NCBI GenBank assembly: GCA_963556145.1
Contig: OY744467.1
Location: 744,001 to 808,000 of the forward strand
Length of the DNA stretch: 64,000 nucleotides
Direction: 5' to 3'
Source of the DNA: Hygrocybe punicea
Taxonomy: Eukaryota > Basidiomycota > Agaricomycetes > Agaricales > Hygrophoraceae
Part shown: one piece after another, positions 32,484-43,969 of the stretch
How the letters are laid out: every line of letters starts with the position of its first letter
How positions within the stretch are numbered: the stretch's first letter is position 1
Notes under the pieces: generated by a model
What the model was told of the DNA's origin: nothing
Database searches by the model: none
What the model saw: the letters and a program-made list of their open reading frames with translations, nothing else
Position numbers and translations under genes: made by a program

Positions 32484-33140
32484 TTATTCTACTTTATTAA
32501 CCTGATGGTGCTGGATTGGGCTATCACTCAGGCTCTCTGCCACACTGTCTGGCCCAGTAACGTTCTCGTCATCCGGCCCGCCACCACCGCGACTCGCAGA
32601 AGAACTGATAGTTGACGCAATACCGCCCCTAACGGTAAAATCGATGAAGGGATGTCCACCATCGGCCACTCCGCGTAGTAGCGTAGGTAGCATTCTTGGT
32701 GACCTCCATGCGCGCGGACAGAACACCGGAACAGCAATGCTCTCACAGGGAGGCGGCTGTCGATTCAAGAGGAATAATATACAGAGGAAATGGTTAGAGA
32801 ACAGAGGAGAACATACATATATATATTGAAAACCACGCACCAAATTGAGCAGTTCACAGGATACGCACGACATTGCCGACAATATGCATAACCTCCTTTC
32901 AGCCGGTGGCCGATCCTTTGTGCATTGGCAGGATAGAACCATGGTTGGCGGCAGCCACCGCACAAAGTGTAAATATTCGTTTCTAGCTGGGGGTGCATGA
33001 AATTCGTGTTCAATATGATGGTGATTTGAGTAGTTTACCTGTGTTGCGGAACGGAGAATTTCCAACGGAGAATTCTTGCGCAGATAGGCTGCCGAGGTAT
33101 ATAGACGAAGTCGTGAAAGAAGCTCTGCCCATCAACAATA
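32484..33140 (-). pseudogene. Zinc-ribbon/RING gene end (GATOR2/SEA-like), partial
   Basis: Two exons join in frame across an 84-bp intron (about 32760-32843). Exon 1 gives CGGCRQPWFYPANAQRIGHR and YAYCRQCRAYPVNCSIC; exon 2 gives RLPVRALLFRCSVRAHGGHQ followed by ECYLRYYAEWP. The C-x2-C..C-x2-C ribbon followed by CSIC-x-LPVR and HGGHQEC resembles the C-terminal end of SEA/GATOR2 WD40 proteins (WDR59/WDR24 type), which regulate TORC1. That is inference. One expected RING cysteine is Arg (CSVR instead of CxxC). No WD40 part exists upstream, where a relic of the NLR tail begins, so this is a displaced gene end. Confidence 0.5.
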
Positions 33141-33144
33141 TTGG

Positions 33145-33450
33145 TCACAACAGAATCCTAGGAATTGGCACGAACAAACCTAGCCAGAATAAGCTGGTAT
33201 CAACGAGAGAGAGCAAGTCAGGATCATGAAAGAAATATGTTTGAATGTAGTAGAAATCCCGACACTCACAAGAGAGTAACATTTCCAAAAACCCATTCCA
33301 TGGTCTGTGGGGCGAGCTTGTGGCCTTGTGAAGAGAGGATGGCCTATGTAAGAATCTAAGAATCGGGTCGTCCTCCGCTCTCCCAGACCCAATTCTCGGA
33401 ATGCCACAAGAGAGAGCAATGCACATGTTTGGGCATCTACCTAACACACA
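33145..33450 (-). pseudogene. Relic of an NLR gene tail
   Basis: It shares with 26944-27070 the string encoding RCPNMCIALS and the flanking AATCTAAGAATC and CCTAGGAATTGGCA blocks. The intact NLR at 27355-31132 has this tail on its 3' side. No NACHT or TPR sequence precedes this copy, so only the tail was duplicated or survived. Confidence 0.6.
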
Positions 33451-33499
33451 CCATTAATTTTGGCAGAGCGGAATTGATGATCGGACTACTTGATCTGCA

Positions 33500-33660
33500 A
33501 AAAAATCCAACTGCTCACGGGGGGCATCCCAACCCATATCGGAGACGTTGAGGTTTGATTTTCTTAAGCTGGCCGGAGATGTGAGATCATGGATCAGCGT
33601 ATCGAACCTATAGGCAATGTTATTGAGGCGGTCATAGAGCTTGTACAAGGTACTCTAGAC
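33500..33660 (-). pseudogene. Relic of the HNH-like gene 5' part
   Basis: On the minus strand a stretch encoding SHISGQLKKIKPQRL matches the N-terminal SYISGKLKKVKPQRL of the gene at 33833-35108, and nearby bases agree too (GGAGACGTTGAGGTTTGA). The rest of the gene is missing. From 33660 to 33832 nothing is recognised. Confidence 0.6.
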
Positions 33661-33832
33661 TGGGCAGAGGCCTGCAGAAGATTGCCAGTATCCAGGCTGT
33701 CGAGTAGGGCCGGCGAGTCCCGACGAAGTAGATGAACGAATTTGAGGGTCAAAATGGAAATGGAAATGTTTCGTCTACATGGTCCGTGTAAAGAACGGTA
33801 ACGTAGTCTCCAAGTGGAACGAGTTTCAGATT

Positions 33833-35108
33833 TCAGCTGACAGAGACACCAGAATTCCACGTCACGATACCGCGATTGCGCTCTAGTGCCTCCAAGCGCT
33901 GACGCGCCCTCAACTCAGAAAGTTCCCAAAGGTAAGATGGATAAGGAGGATTTGCGATGTTCCTTTCATCGTCGAAGTCAATGTCACTTTCGTCGTCATC
34001 ATCATCTCTTGTACGGAACGGCAAGGAGAAATAGTGTATGTTGTTGATTGCTTGATATGCATGGGTGGTGAATTTTTTGAGGACACACTGGATGTAGTGC
34101 CAGTCAAACACGCCAGCCGGTGGGAGGGACAATGAGGAGTCATGCGTGGAGAGGGCAATCTGATGACCATGTAACATTTGGTCGTTCGGGTTTAGCTGCA
34201 GTCCACCAAGATTTAGAGGCATGTCGACAAAACTATGGACAACATATTGGTCCTGCTGACTAGGTAAGCGAGATATTAACACGATAGAATAAGGAAGGAG
34301 GCTTACGGGTCCATAGTTCCAAAATCCCAACTCGTAACCATCCACGTATGCATCCAACGTTGCAACGAGAGGGACGCCAACGAGAGGATCGTATCTGTCG
34401 ACTATACTAGAAGAACCAGTGAAGCGTTGGGAGGCAGATTGGACTGCAGCATCACCAAGGCGCCTTGGAATTAAGTGAGATGCAATCAATGAACGCTGCA
34501 GTGGATGTTGTGTAATGATGCGTGACTGGTGACGTCGAAGTAGTGCGCAGCAGCTCGAGGTCTCGATGTGTTGGTTGTCACGGACCTCGCCTGACACGAA
34601 GACTCATCTTGGTGAGCGAAATAGAAGCACCATTTTCTGGATAAAACTCGTATATGGTGGCCCTCAACGGCTCCCCATGCACCACCTTCCTCCACAATGA
34701 TGGTTCCATCTCCCTGTCCAACCACCATTCGAGTGATTCGGTAGTGAAGGTATAGAGGGAGCTCGTGCCGAGTGGCTCAAATATAAGCCTCGCTACTTTG
34801 ATGAGCCAGTCTACAGTGTCGCCTGCGAATGGACGTAGGTCGGCAAGATTGGCGATGATGACGTTCAGGTTCCCGGCTGTGCCTGGAAGAGGTGGCAATG
34901 GCTGGGGGTTGGGCTGATCTGCCGTCGCGGCAGGGAGTAGATGCAGGAACTTCCGGTTGACTCGAAGATATAACATTGGAGGAGACTCGGGGTTTGGTGT
35001 AGGGAGACGTTGAGGTTTGACCTTCTTAAGCTTGCCGGAAATGTAAGAAGTGAGGTTCGAAAGGCGGGATGAATGGCGTGGCGAACTGGTACTGGCAGGG
35101 GCGGACAT
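33833..35108 (-). CDS. HNH-endonuclease-like fungal protein
   Basis: Three exons are inferred: 34631-35108, 34307-34590 and 33833-34255, with introns of 40 and 51 bp. Both joins keep the frame (PENG|EVRD and NYGP|QDQYVV). The first half has a basic lead (SGKLKKVKPQRLP), then NLADLRPFAGDTVDWLIKVA. The centre reads CCALLRRHQSRIITQHPLQR and SHLIPRRLGDAAVQS, a layout like the fungal HNH_2 family (C-x-x-T/R-x.. then AHIIP). The C-terminal half contains VGVPLVATLDAYVDGYELGF and FDWHYIQCVLKKF and an Asp-rich loop. The canonical HNH residues are only partly visible, so activity is uncertain. The start Met at 35108 is the first ATG of the frame. Confidence 0.7.
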
Positions 35109-35120
35109 GTTATGAAGCAA

Positions 35121-35477
35121 AGTCGAGATGGACGGGTGAACATTGAAGCTTGAAGTCCTAGTTCTTCAAAACCTCCCGACATGTGGTAAACTGTATGTTG
35201 GACAACATGAGTGGCCCTATTAGATACTAACCAGTCGCGTCCATCCGTCCAAATAATTTGTCTTTACCTCCACAGAAACGGGATATCATACCTTCAGCCA
35301 GCGGTACCGCGTGCGTATGTCCACGATTTCTGCAAAACATTCTCCAAGATAACAATTTGCAAGCGTCTGTAATAACAAAACAAATGCAAGACCAACAAGG
35401 AAAACAAACACCTGAACAGCAAGTACCAAGTACCAAGGGGGACAAGATCAACTCAGCAAGCAAACCATAGGTGTATA
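35121..35477. other. Intergenic between a divergent start and a gene end
   Basis: About 360 bp between the start of the HNH-like gene and the end of the Ser/Pro-rich gene. No frame with a domain was recognised. Confidence 0.55.
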
Positions 35478-38328
35478 CTACATCTCGTCCTCTGGGTCCC
35501 ACCGTGACATCTTCTCCAGCGGCCGATAATAATACTGCTTATATTTCTTCGTCTCGCTACGCTTTGCCGGGCGCGGCATCATGCTCCGTATCAGTGCTGC
35601 GCGTTCCTGGTCCTCATCCCGTTCCGGTACATAAAACCATTGCGCCTCCAGTGCACACCCCGCGTCGTCCTACCCATCACGCCGCACATCCCTTAGCTCG
35701 AGAACTCATAAAGGAACAAAAATAAAAACAAATATGACCCACCTTCCCGCTGCTCTCAACCTTCCCAAACACACCACAGCCCTTCCACCCTTCTGCCAGC
35801 ACACCTTCGAACACTTCCAGCCACTCCCGCTCGTTCTTCTGCGCCACAAGGGCGGGCCGGCTTTGCAGAATGGATCGGCAGAGCGATGATGCGGGTAGGG
35901 ATGATGCGCGCGATGTCGCCATGCTCTCCACCAACATCCCGAGCAGTTCAATGCGCGTCCATGCTGCTTCCGATGGTGCCGATGTTGAGAATGGTGATTT
36001 CGGATCGCAGTCGCATTCGGCATTAGAGTCAGCATACAAGGAAGTAGAAGTAGAATTCCGACGCCGAGGTTTGGCTTCCCCGTCCCCTCGTTTCAGATTC
36101 TCTTCCTGGTTCCTGGGCTTGTGCACATCGCCATTCTCCTTCCGTTTCCCGCTTTCACCCTTCTTAGAGTTGCTCTTCTTTTGCACACGAGCCTCCTCGC
36201 CTTGTTCGTCTCTTTCCACTTCCTCCTCGACGACAGTCCGTGATTTCTTCCTCGAAGGGCCCTCTTGATCACGGCCATGCAAACGATTTTTCTTCCGCTT
36301 CTCCTTTATCACCACGTCCACCTTCTTCATTGCTTCTCAGCTCGCATCAGCAACCGGCCTGATCGCAAAGTTCTCATTCTCACCTTGACCTTTATTCTTC
36401 TCCTTCTCTTTGCGCCGCTTCCTAATCTTACTCGAGGGTTCGATACCTTCCGTATCCGCGTCGTCTTCGGCGTTTGATTTGATTTCGGAAGGACTCCCGC
36501 CACGCGGTCGCAGTGGGACAGGTAGTGTTGAACCTGAACCTGACGCGAAAGCACAACTATCCCTCACTAGTGCCGTTGTTGACGCCGGACTCACGATTGC
36601 CACTGATAATTTGGGAGACACGGCAACCTGGACGGGATTCAAGTTTGAAGTGCAACACGGCCTGTCCGGCGCAGAGATAGAGCATGCCTTGGATGACGCA
36701 GATGGTTCTGAGTCCTGACATGACGCTGCTGGTATCAACGACGCGGCATCAAAATCTAAAGTGGGAGAAAGAGGGATATCGGAGAGCGGGGATGCGAGAG
36801 AGACTTCGTCCGTATCAGTACATATCGTGAACGGTCGGATGTACGGTATATCCGTCTTAATTTCCTACCGGCACGGGGAAATAAAGTTGGAGAAGCGTTC
36901 AATTCAGAGGTGCGGGGGCATATGAGAAATTTGGACGTACTAGGGCAACCTTCTTTAGAGGAGCACTTACGCGAGACCGAGGTTTGGCTACTTCAGGTGT
37001 GGTCTCCTAATTCAACCGTAGCCGGAGTAGCGTCAAGATCAACAACATCAAATGAAAATATTGCTACTCACGGGGTGTGAAGTTACGGTGGTAGGTATTT
37101 GGATATATTCACAAACTGTTGTATCAAGGGGAATATAATCGTCACCGTCGTTTAATTCAAGTTCCATGTCATCACTCATATCATTGTCAGGTATGTTTGC
37201 CTGCACGTCCGGAGGTACTTCTTCGGGTAAACGGGGCGGTGTCGCTTCAGTACAAAGGCCCAACACCAGGGACAGGGGCGATACAGGTTTCGACGAATAG
37301 GCTGGTGCAATGATCATCGGAGAGATGGATGAGGAAGGGGCAGACGACAACGGGGAGCTCATTTGTGTCGGCGAGTGGGGCAAGTCTGGTTGAAATGGAT
37401 GATGGGTTAATGGAGAGGACTGTGGCTCAGGCGCTGAACACAGCGGCATGGGGGATGGCGGGGTTAAGAGTGATACTGCGCAGACAGCATTCTCAGCGCA
37501 TAATTTGATAGGCAATAACGATGGGTGATCAATCAAGTCGTGCGGGTTGGGTGGAATAGACGGCGGATGTGTATTATGGGCAACATCTGCATTCTTGGCC
37601 CCGTTGCTGCTGATTATATTGCGTTCTTCTTCGGTTTTCAACTCTACGCATACTGGCTCCGAAACTGGGAAGGATACAGGTCCGGTCCTGCGTAAGGTCA
37701 TCCGAGGCATAAATGGTGATGGGTCGCTCTTCCACTGCCCACGTTCAGCCGAGACAGTGAAAAATGTGCCTCGTATATCGCAATCTCGGAAGTCGAGTTG
37801 TGTGTGCTGTTCATCGTCCCACTCATCGCTGTCCGGTATGAAATATTTAGATCCGGTTGAGGCGTTGGCTTTCTTGGGACTGGACTGCAAAAGGTTCACA
37901 TCGACAACGGAGTACTCATCCGAGAACTCGGACGCGTCATATTCAGATGCGAGGGGTAACTCGTCGTCGCTGGGGAAGGAAGAGTTGAAGCTCGGGAGAG
38001 AATACGAGTGTTGCGGTGCCTTGGGTGAAGAGTAGGAAGCGCGAGAGTACCAGGGTGGGGATTCGTCTATATCTGGGATATTGAACCCGAAATCGAACGC
38101 TAACTGTGGACTGCCGTGGATACGCGCATAGCCGCAGGCGTTACGAGAGGAGGCGGAGAAGGGGGTCCTGGGGGGAGGGGATGAGGAGGGCGGGGGCGAG
38201 AAGGACGGCGACCAAGGGTGGTAATTATTGGGCCAGGTTGGCGGGGGGGAGGGGCGGCCATCTGACGCAGTGAGACTCTTTCTGCGGTACCTGGATGGTA
38301 CTGAGGGCGGCGGAAGGCGTATGGACAT
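35478..38328 (-). CDS. Ser/Pro-rich, Lys/Arg-rich probable nuclear protein
   Basis: Five exons fit one frame: 37072-38328, 36971-37006, 36384-36863, 35743-36332 and 35478-35669. All introns are GT..AG. The N-terminal 420 residues are Ser/Pro-rich with short acidic patches (PDSDEWDDEQ). The middle has strongly basic clusters (KIRKRRKEKEKNKGQ, KEKRKKNRLHG, KPRRRNSTS) that look like nuclear-localisation signals. Then a conserved-looking helical segment follows: WTRIELLGMLVESMA..RPALVAQKNEREWLEVF. The C-terminus reads GCALEAQWFYVPERDEDQER..LIRSMMPRPAKRSETKKYKQ and RPLEKMSRWDPEDEM. I recognise that ending as typical of a basidiomycete protein family but cannot name its function. An apparent stop near 36334 is removed by the 51-bp intron. 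Confidence 0.75.
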
Positions 38329-38450
38329 GGTGGTTTACTGATAAGATTGGCGTCACGTGAAATCGCGTTTATCCCAACGCGTTTTCAGGCGGAGCTTCAA
38401 TTAAAACAAATAGGAATCTCGGCAATCCGGGCCGGAGATCTTCATACGCA

Positions 38451-39183
38451 ATGCCTCGCAGCACTGAAACAGCCAGCTTCAAGGTGAATTTCTTCAAAAA
38501 TTTAGCAGAAAAATCACCTTATTTTGCATCCAGTTCAATCACACGATGATCCGTGTCAAGGATCCAAAGGTCTCATTGGCATTCTACACCGAGGTGGGCA
38601 ATGTTGGAGTTTTCTTAACGAGTTTCTGATTGCTCCTTTTAGATCCTTGGCATGGATCTTCTTGCTGGTATGTTGCGGACTTGTCCAGTCAAGATCTCCT
38701 CATGTTCGGATGGCAGAAAGGAAATTCCATGATTTCACTTTGTTCTTTTTGGGCTACGATCACAGCAACGGGACAATGACTGCTGAGGAAAAAGAGAATT
38801 CTCGCTTTACTCGCGAAGGTCTGCCCCTCTTTCCGAGCCCTACGACTTGGTTACTTACTTCTATCCGCACAGGTATTCTCGAGCTCACGCACAATCACGG
38901 CACAGAGAACGACGACAATTTCCAAGGATACGTCAGCGGCAACACCGAACCCGGTAAAGGATTTGGCCATATTGCCATCACCGTCGACGATATCGAGAAG
39001 GCCTGTGAGAGGTTCGAGAGGCTCAACGTCCCTTTCAAGAAGCGGCTCACCGATGGGAAGATGAAGAATATCGCGTTCATCCTGGATCCTGATGGGTGCG
39101 CAACATCTGAAATCCAACCGACAACTCACTTATTGATGGTTAGGTACTGGGTCGAGATCGTTCCCGGAAGCCTTAGGTTCTAA
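38451..39183 (+). CDS. GLO1: Glyoxalase I (lactoylglutathione lyase)
   Basis: Six exons join cleanly. The protein starts [20 protein letters not shown] and ends [13 protein letters not shown], about 160 residues, a single glyoxalase unit. It converts the hemithioacetal of methylglyoxal and glutathione to S-lactoylglutathione, detoxifying a glycolysis by-product in the cytosol. Metal ligands expected of the family are present: His in FNHTMI, Glu in ILELTHNHG, His in [11 protein letters not shown] and Glu in YWVEIV. The substrate region [15 protein letters not shown] is intact. Introns are 48-54 bp with normal ends. It lies divergently from the nuclear-protein gene, with about 120 bp between the two starts, so they may share a promoter region. 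Confidence 0.95.
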
Positions 39184-39427
39184 AAGAAGCAACGAAGAGA
39201 CATTCTGTCGACCACAATCATGTTTTGTAGCCAACCATTGTACGTATTATTAATGAACTGAGCATGTGGACAACCCACTCTCATGTCGTGCCGACACCAA
39301 TACGACATGCCAGTGAGACGCGTGGACCACGGCTACTATCTAACGTCATTCATTTGTCATTTGTTATCTCATCATCGACTCGCATGACTAAGGGTAAGCG
39401 GAAGACTTTCTCACCACTACCACCACC

Positions 39428-41262
39428 ATGTCGAATCAGAAAGTACCCTACGGTCAGTCGAGTCTTTGACAACAGTCGTTGGCGTTCTGAGCGTAACCTT
39501 CGCAGTCCGATTGGGAAAGTCTGGTTTAAAAGTCTCCAAGATCATCTTGGGGACAATGCAATATGGTGACCCAAGATGGCAGGAGTGGGTGCTTGGGGAG
39601 GAAGACGCTATCAAGCATATCAAAGTTGCGTAAGTGTCATATAGTAACTGGTTCTTCTTCCAATCATCTCACCCAACGCCGTTAGCTATGATGCGGGCAT
39701 CCAGACTTTCGACACTTCTAATGTATGCGATTGACACCTCGTGTATTCGTGTGCTTAGTCCTCCACCCCGATAAAGGTGTATTCCAACGGTCTGTCTGAA
39801 GTCATCTTAGGCAAAGCTATCAAGGAATTGAAGCTTCCCCGTGATGAGATCGTCGTGATGACAAAGGTCTGCGATCCTTCTAGTCCGCAATCTTTGCTTA
39901 TCTTAGTCTCTAATATGTGCAGGTGCGTTTCGCCGTTTCTCGCGACTTCAAGGAAGATTTCGTCAAGATCAACGAAAATCCCGACGCGGCAGGCTATGTC
40001 AATCAACGCGGTCTTAGCCGAAAGGTTCGAGTTTCATTCCTTCGTATTTTGAACTCCTCGATACGTATCGGCATTTAATAGCATATCTTCGAGTCAGTCA
40101 AGCACAGCTTAGAACGTCTACAGCTTGACTACGTCGACATTTTGCAATGTTCGATTCCCCCAACTGATTGTCGTTTCCACGCACTGATATCGCGTCCCAG
40201 GCCACCGATTCGATAACGATACGCCGATAGAAGAGACTGTATGTGCATTTTAGATGAATGTTGCTCATGATGCTGAATGCTTTGCTCAGATGCAAGCTCT
40301 TCATGACATTGTGCAAGCCGGTTACGTTCGATATATCGGAATGAGCTCGTGCTGGGCGTGGCAATGCAAGTATTATCTTTCTTTTGATACAGGTGACGGA
40401 TCTCATCCTTCGTCGACGCATTCCAGTCCATGCCATGCAGAGTAAGTTCTCTCGTAGCCTGTCCTTGCAACGATATCATTTCTAAACTGGTATCGCTTAT
40501 AGATTATGCCATTGCGAACAAGCTGACCCCGTTCATTTCCATGCAAAACCATTACAATCTCTTATATCGCGAAGAAGAAAGGGAGATGTTCCCCACCCTC
40601 AAGGTTGTTGCTCTTGACTTTCTCTCTTATGGTAATGCTGACGGTCAGTGTCCGGATTAGCACTTTGGTGTGGGATCGATCCCGTGGTCGCCCATTGCAC
40701 GTGGCCTCCTCACTAGGCCTCTCAAAGAGCAGACCAAGCGTGGGGAGACAGATACGTACGTTACACCAGCCTTCAATCCTGCTGTCATGTTGTATTACTT
40801 ACCATCTCGTCAAAGGTGGGTCAAGATGTATCTTGGTAGCTCATGCACTCCAGCAATTGTAGATCGGTGCGTTCTCTTTTAATAATCATCATTGTCGAAA
40901 AGATTGACCACTGGGATGCAGCGTGGAGGAGGTAGCAAAGAAGAAGGGTATTAGCATGGCCCAAGTTGCTATTGCGTGGTGTCTCTCCAAGGAGGGTGGG
41001 CATTCCTCTCTCTCGCATTCTATATCCGAAGCTAGACAAATCAATTTGTATTCCCAGGCGTGACTGCCCCCATCGTCGGCACCACCAGCATGAAGAATCT
41101 AGAGGATCTCATCGGTATGCATGATTGCCTTTCTATGTGTGCATTGCATGGATTGTGTTTATTGGTTTTTTTACAGGTGCCGTCCATGTGAAACTCACAG
41201 AAGATGAGATCAAGTTACTCGAAGAGCCGTACCAACCGCAGAAAGCCTTAGGGCATTCTTGA
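39428..41262 (+). CDS. Aldo-keto reductase
   Basis: A gene with about ten short introns. The first exons give MSNQKVPY, then RLGKSGLKVSKIILGTMQYG and AYDAGIQTFDTSN|VYSNGLSE. Further exons give LPRDEIVVMTKV, YVDILQ|CHRFD, ALHDIVQAGYVRYIGMSS, FISMQNHYNLLYREEEREMF and GVGSIPWSPIARGLLTRPLK, and near the end AQVAIAWCLSKE and APIVGTTSMKNLEDLIGAV. The family tetrad Asp, Tyr, Lys, His is present (FDTSN, VYSNG, MTKV, CHRFD). These NADP-dependent enzymes reduce aldehydes and ketones. The sequence fits the AKR group of yeast/fungal aryl-alcohol dehydrogenase-like proteins, but the substrate cannot be read. It sits directly after GLO1, and both could handle reactive carbonyls. Exon limits in the middle are approximate. 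Confidence 0.9.
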
Positions 41263-41624
41263 ATTGTACGACAACTTTTGAATGAGAGAATGTAAAAATT
41301 GCCCCGTCGTGTATGTACGTATAAAATGTTGTTGTACTTGTACTTGTACTTTGTTACGCGAGAATGGATGCCTCTACCGTCTCTCTTGGATGCGAATGGT
41401 GGTCCTAAGATTATACGCATAGCAACACTATAGCATGGAATTTGTTTACACCATTTGTCTTATATACAAGAATCCAACCAAGTGTTATTCCAGGTAGCGT
41501 TACGAGACTACATTTACAACTTTCAAAACATTGCTATCGTACACCGAACCAAAAGAGAGCCATAAAAACCATCCCCGTTTGATATATTTTCCCTAGTTCC
41601 TCGCCGCGTTCTTTCCCAGCTGGT
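41263..41624. other. Intergenic, 3' flank of the aldo-keto reductase
   Basis: A short TGTACTTG triple repeat lies at about 41332-41350. Nothing else was recognised. Confidence 0.55.
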
Positions 41625-41930
41625 TTATTTTCCAGCCGCCGAACTTAAGTTATGGTCTTGATGAGAAGGATAGTCATTGGATCCCGGAAGGCGAAGTCGC
41701 AGTTGAGCCAGAGCGTAGCCCGACATTGACAAAAAAATTGGGTAGTAGTTTGGGCTGAGATCTGAAGATGGCTTGAACGTTAGTCCTCCGTTCATATTCG
41801 TAGAGATGTCATGAAAGGGTGATGAAATGGTCTCAATGTAGTATGTAGCTCGCTTCTCATCAGAAGTGCGAACGACAACGACGAGCCCATCATTGTATCG
41901 CCGAAAATGAGAAGGAACGGAGAACGTCAT
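41625..41930 (-). CDS. Hypothetical protein, 101 residues
   Basis: An open frame MTFSVPSHFRRYNDGLVVVV to NLSSAAGK with alternating hydrophobic pattern suggestive of beta strands, no signal peptide and no known domain. A good TATA box lies about 120 bp upstream at 42053-42060 on the same strand, which supports transcription. A GTGAGT just before the Met might instead be a splice donor, in which case the real start lies in an upstream exon. Low certainty. Confidence 0.4.
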   Translation of the reverse strand: MTFSVPSHFRRYNDGLVVVVRTSDEKRATYYIETISSPFHDISTNMNGGLTFKPSSDLSPNYYPIFLSMSGYALAQLRLRLPGSNDYPSHQDHNLSSAAGK

Positions 41931-42052
41931 TTCTACTCACGAGTATTTCAAATGAGTTCTGTGGTGCAAATGCAAGCGAATAGAGATTTCCTGTCCAGCT
42001 GTTGATTGATTTGGTGGTTATGAGGAAAGAAACGGTGCACGATAAGGTGCCC

Positions 42053-42060
42053 TTTTATAC
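42053..42060 (-). promoter_or_regulatory. TATA box upstream of the 101-residue frame
   Basis: On the minus strand the sequence reads GTGTATAAAAGGGCACC. The spacing to the ATG at 41930 would leave a leader of roughly 95 bases, normal for a fungal gene. Confidence 0.5.
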
Positions 42061-43513
42061 ACAATCATACAACATTAACGCTGGGTGGCGTATGGTGTGC
42101 GGCGTGTGCAGTTCCTTGGGCCTTGGATGATAGTCCAACGTATCTTGACCAATGGGACAACGCCGGGCTTCAGTTCCATCCCGTATACTTGGTAATGGGT
42201 TAACTGGATATGTCCTTTTTGTTCCTGTTGAACGAATCAGGTTGTGGGAACACATTCCAGTTGACGTGGACGCCCAAGCTTATCCAGCCTGAGACTAGTG
42301 AAAAGTATTCTTAGAACTTGAGCGTTACAGCAGGACTAACGTGTGGTCCACTGCTTTTTTGATGGAACAGTTCAAGGACGCGAATGCCAGTGATCATCGA
42401 TCATCGATCATCCGACCATTTTCTTGCTGTTGTATGAAAGTAGGGTGAGAAGCGGTTTCACTGGTAGGTCGGCATATGCATACCACTCGCCCTTGCCCAC
42501 GTTTTGATGGCGTAGATTTGGCGCAGTCTGAGGAACAGATAATTGCAAATTTGCTGGTGAAGCCTGAGCCTAGTAGGAATTTGAGTTCGAGGCCCTAATG
42601 TTAGCTGGTTAGTGGAGTAACAAGACCAAGCCACATCACTATCACTATCGGAAGACAGTGGATTTCAGCGACTTCTCTCTAGTGCAGTCCAACGCCGACG
42701 CTTGCATGCGTGAGTCAGCGCCATTTGACTCGGAATATGCAGTCTCATTGAGGACGGTTGACGCCTTCAAGCTTCAAGCTTCAAGCTTCATTGGCAGCGA
42801 AACCAGATCTGCCGGTTATGCCTGTGTTGGTGGAAATACGCACTTTGGTCCCGCCGCTATCATCCAGGCTACGGTCTTTTTGGCTGAGACATGATGACAA
42901 GGGCTCTCTCGTGAAGTCTTCATGCAAGCTTCATGTTCATTACCTAAACTTCATGAAAATAGCTCACCCAACGCCAGAATCGTCACTGGACACCAATCAC
43001 AAGGGTGAAAGCCTGGGCTTGAGCGAGATCCAGTCTCAGTATTTAGGTTTTCCGGAGAGCTTGGACAGCGCTCTAACTTAGGATTCAAGGCTGAACTGGC
43101 CTTCCCTTCAGGCCATTGGAGCCTCTCCGATCTCTGTGGGATTGGCCTAGGATCCTGCCGTCTTACCTCGGGCCTAGCTTGGGGCCGACTCCTTGGTATA
43201 AATGCATTTCCTATTGATATAACAGTACCATCACTCTACCCTCAGTCCACGTCACGACCGATAACTGTACTGTAATTTAAAGGATTTGAGGCAGATTTTG
43301 AATCTCGGGGTCGATTTCGTTGTTATCACGACTGCGTCGTCCCAGGATCTCGAGGGCATCAGTGAAATGTGACTGTTTGTTCGTTGACGGTAAGCAATTC
43401 AGTTCCAGCATAGCCCATCACGAGGATGTCCGAATAGGCATGGTCTAGGAACGTTGTAAACATGCATATATTGCGGTCGCAGCCTGGTCGCTTGACATTT
43501 CGAGTCCATTATT
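42061..43513. other. Intergenic with a possible TATA box
   Basis: No convincing gene. CAAGCTTCAAGCTTCAAGCTTC is a short tandem at about 42770-42791. TATAAAT at 43197-43203 stands about 310 bp before the beta-trefoil start and could be its promoter if the leader is long. Confidence 0.5.
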
Positions 43514-43969
43514 ATGTCTCTCAAACCGGGTATCTACTTGATCATCAACTACAGGCATAAGAACCTTGCATTTGTCCCAGATTCTAACGATGGTTCCCCC
43601 ATCCAAGCTGAAGATCAGCGGAACCTCAATGGAGAAAAGGTACGGATTCACTTTCACATTAATATTGTACTTTCTCTGGTTTATCTCACATGTCGATAGT
43701 GGAATGTTGAGAAGCTCGGCAACGGAATGTATGCCTTCCAAAATGCTCACCACCAAACATATGCCTGGGTCGATGATGCGGGTGCGATCAGTGCCGCACG
43801 TGCCTATCATCAGCGCCAGCAGTTCACAATTCAAGCTGTGCAAACTCAAGGTAGCCCTGAACAATGCTACGCGTGCGTATTCTTCACATTTTACGTACGC
43901 AAACTCCAGAGCGCGTATTTGCTTCCCTTGCAGTATCAGGACAACCAATGGGCAATCTTGGCGACTTGA
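43514..43969 (+). CDS. Beta-trefoil (ricin-B-like/inhibitor-like) protein
   Basis: Three exons give a protein of about 118 residues: MSLKPGIYLIINYRHKNLAF, then PIQAEDQRNLNGEK|WNVEKL, MYAFQNAHHQTYAWVDD, QQFTIQAVQTQG and, after the last splice, YLLPLQYQDNQWAILAT. The rhythm of short strands with terminal W motifs (KWNVEKL, NQWAIL) is that of a beta-trefoil, the fold of mushroom ricin-B-type lectins and I66-type protease inhibitors. Which of these it is cannot be told. There is no signal peptide, as is usual for mushroom lectins. The next gene has a related domain, and the two might be one gene if the 44-kb linker were spliced. Confidence 0.75.

Noticed and set aside
36333..36383. Apparent premature TGA in the nuclear-protein gene
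   Set aside because: A 51-bp GTGAGA..GAAG intron with a CTGAT branch removes it and keeps the frame.
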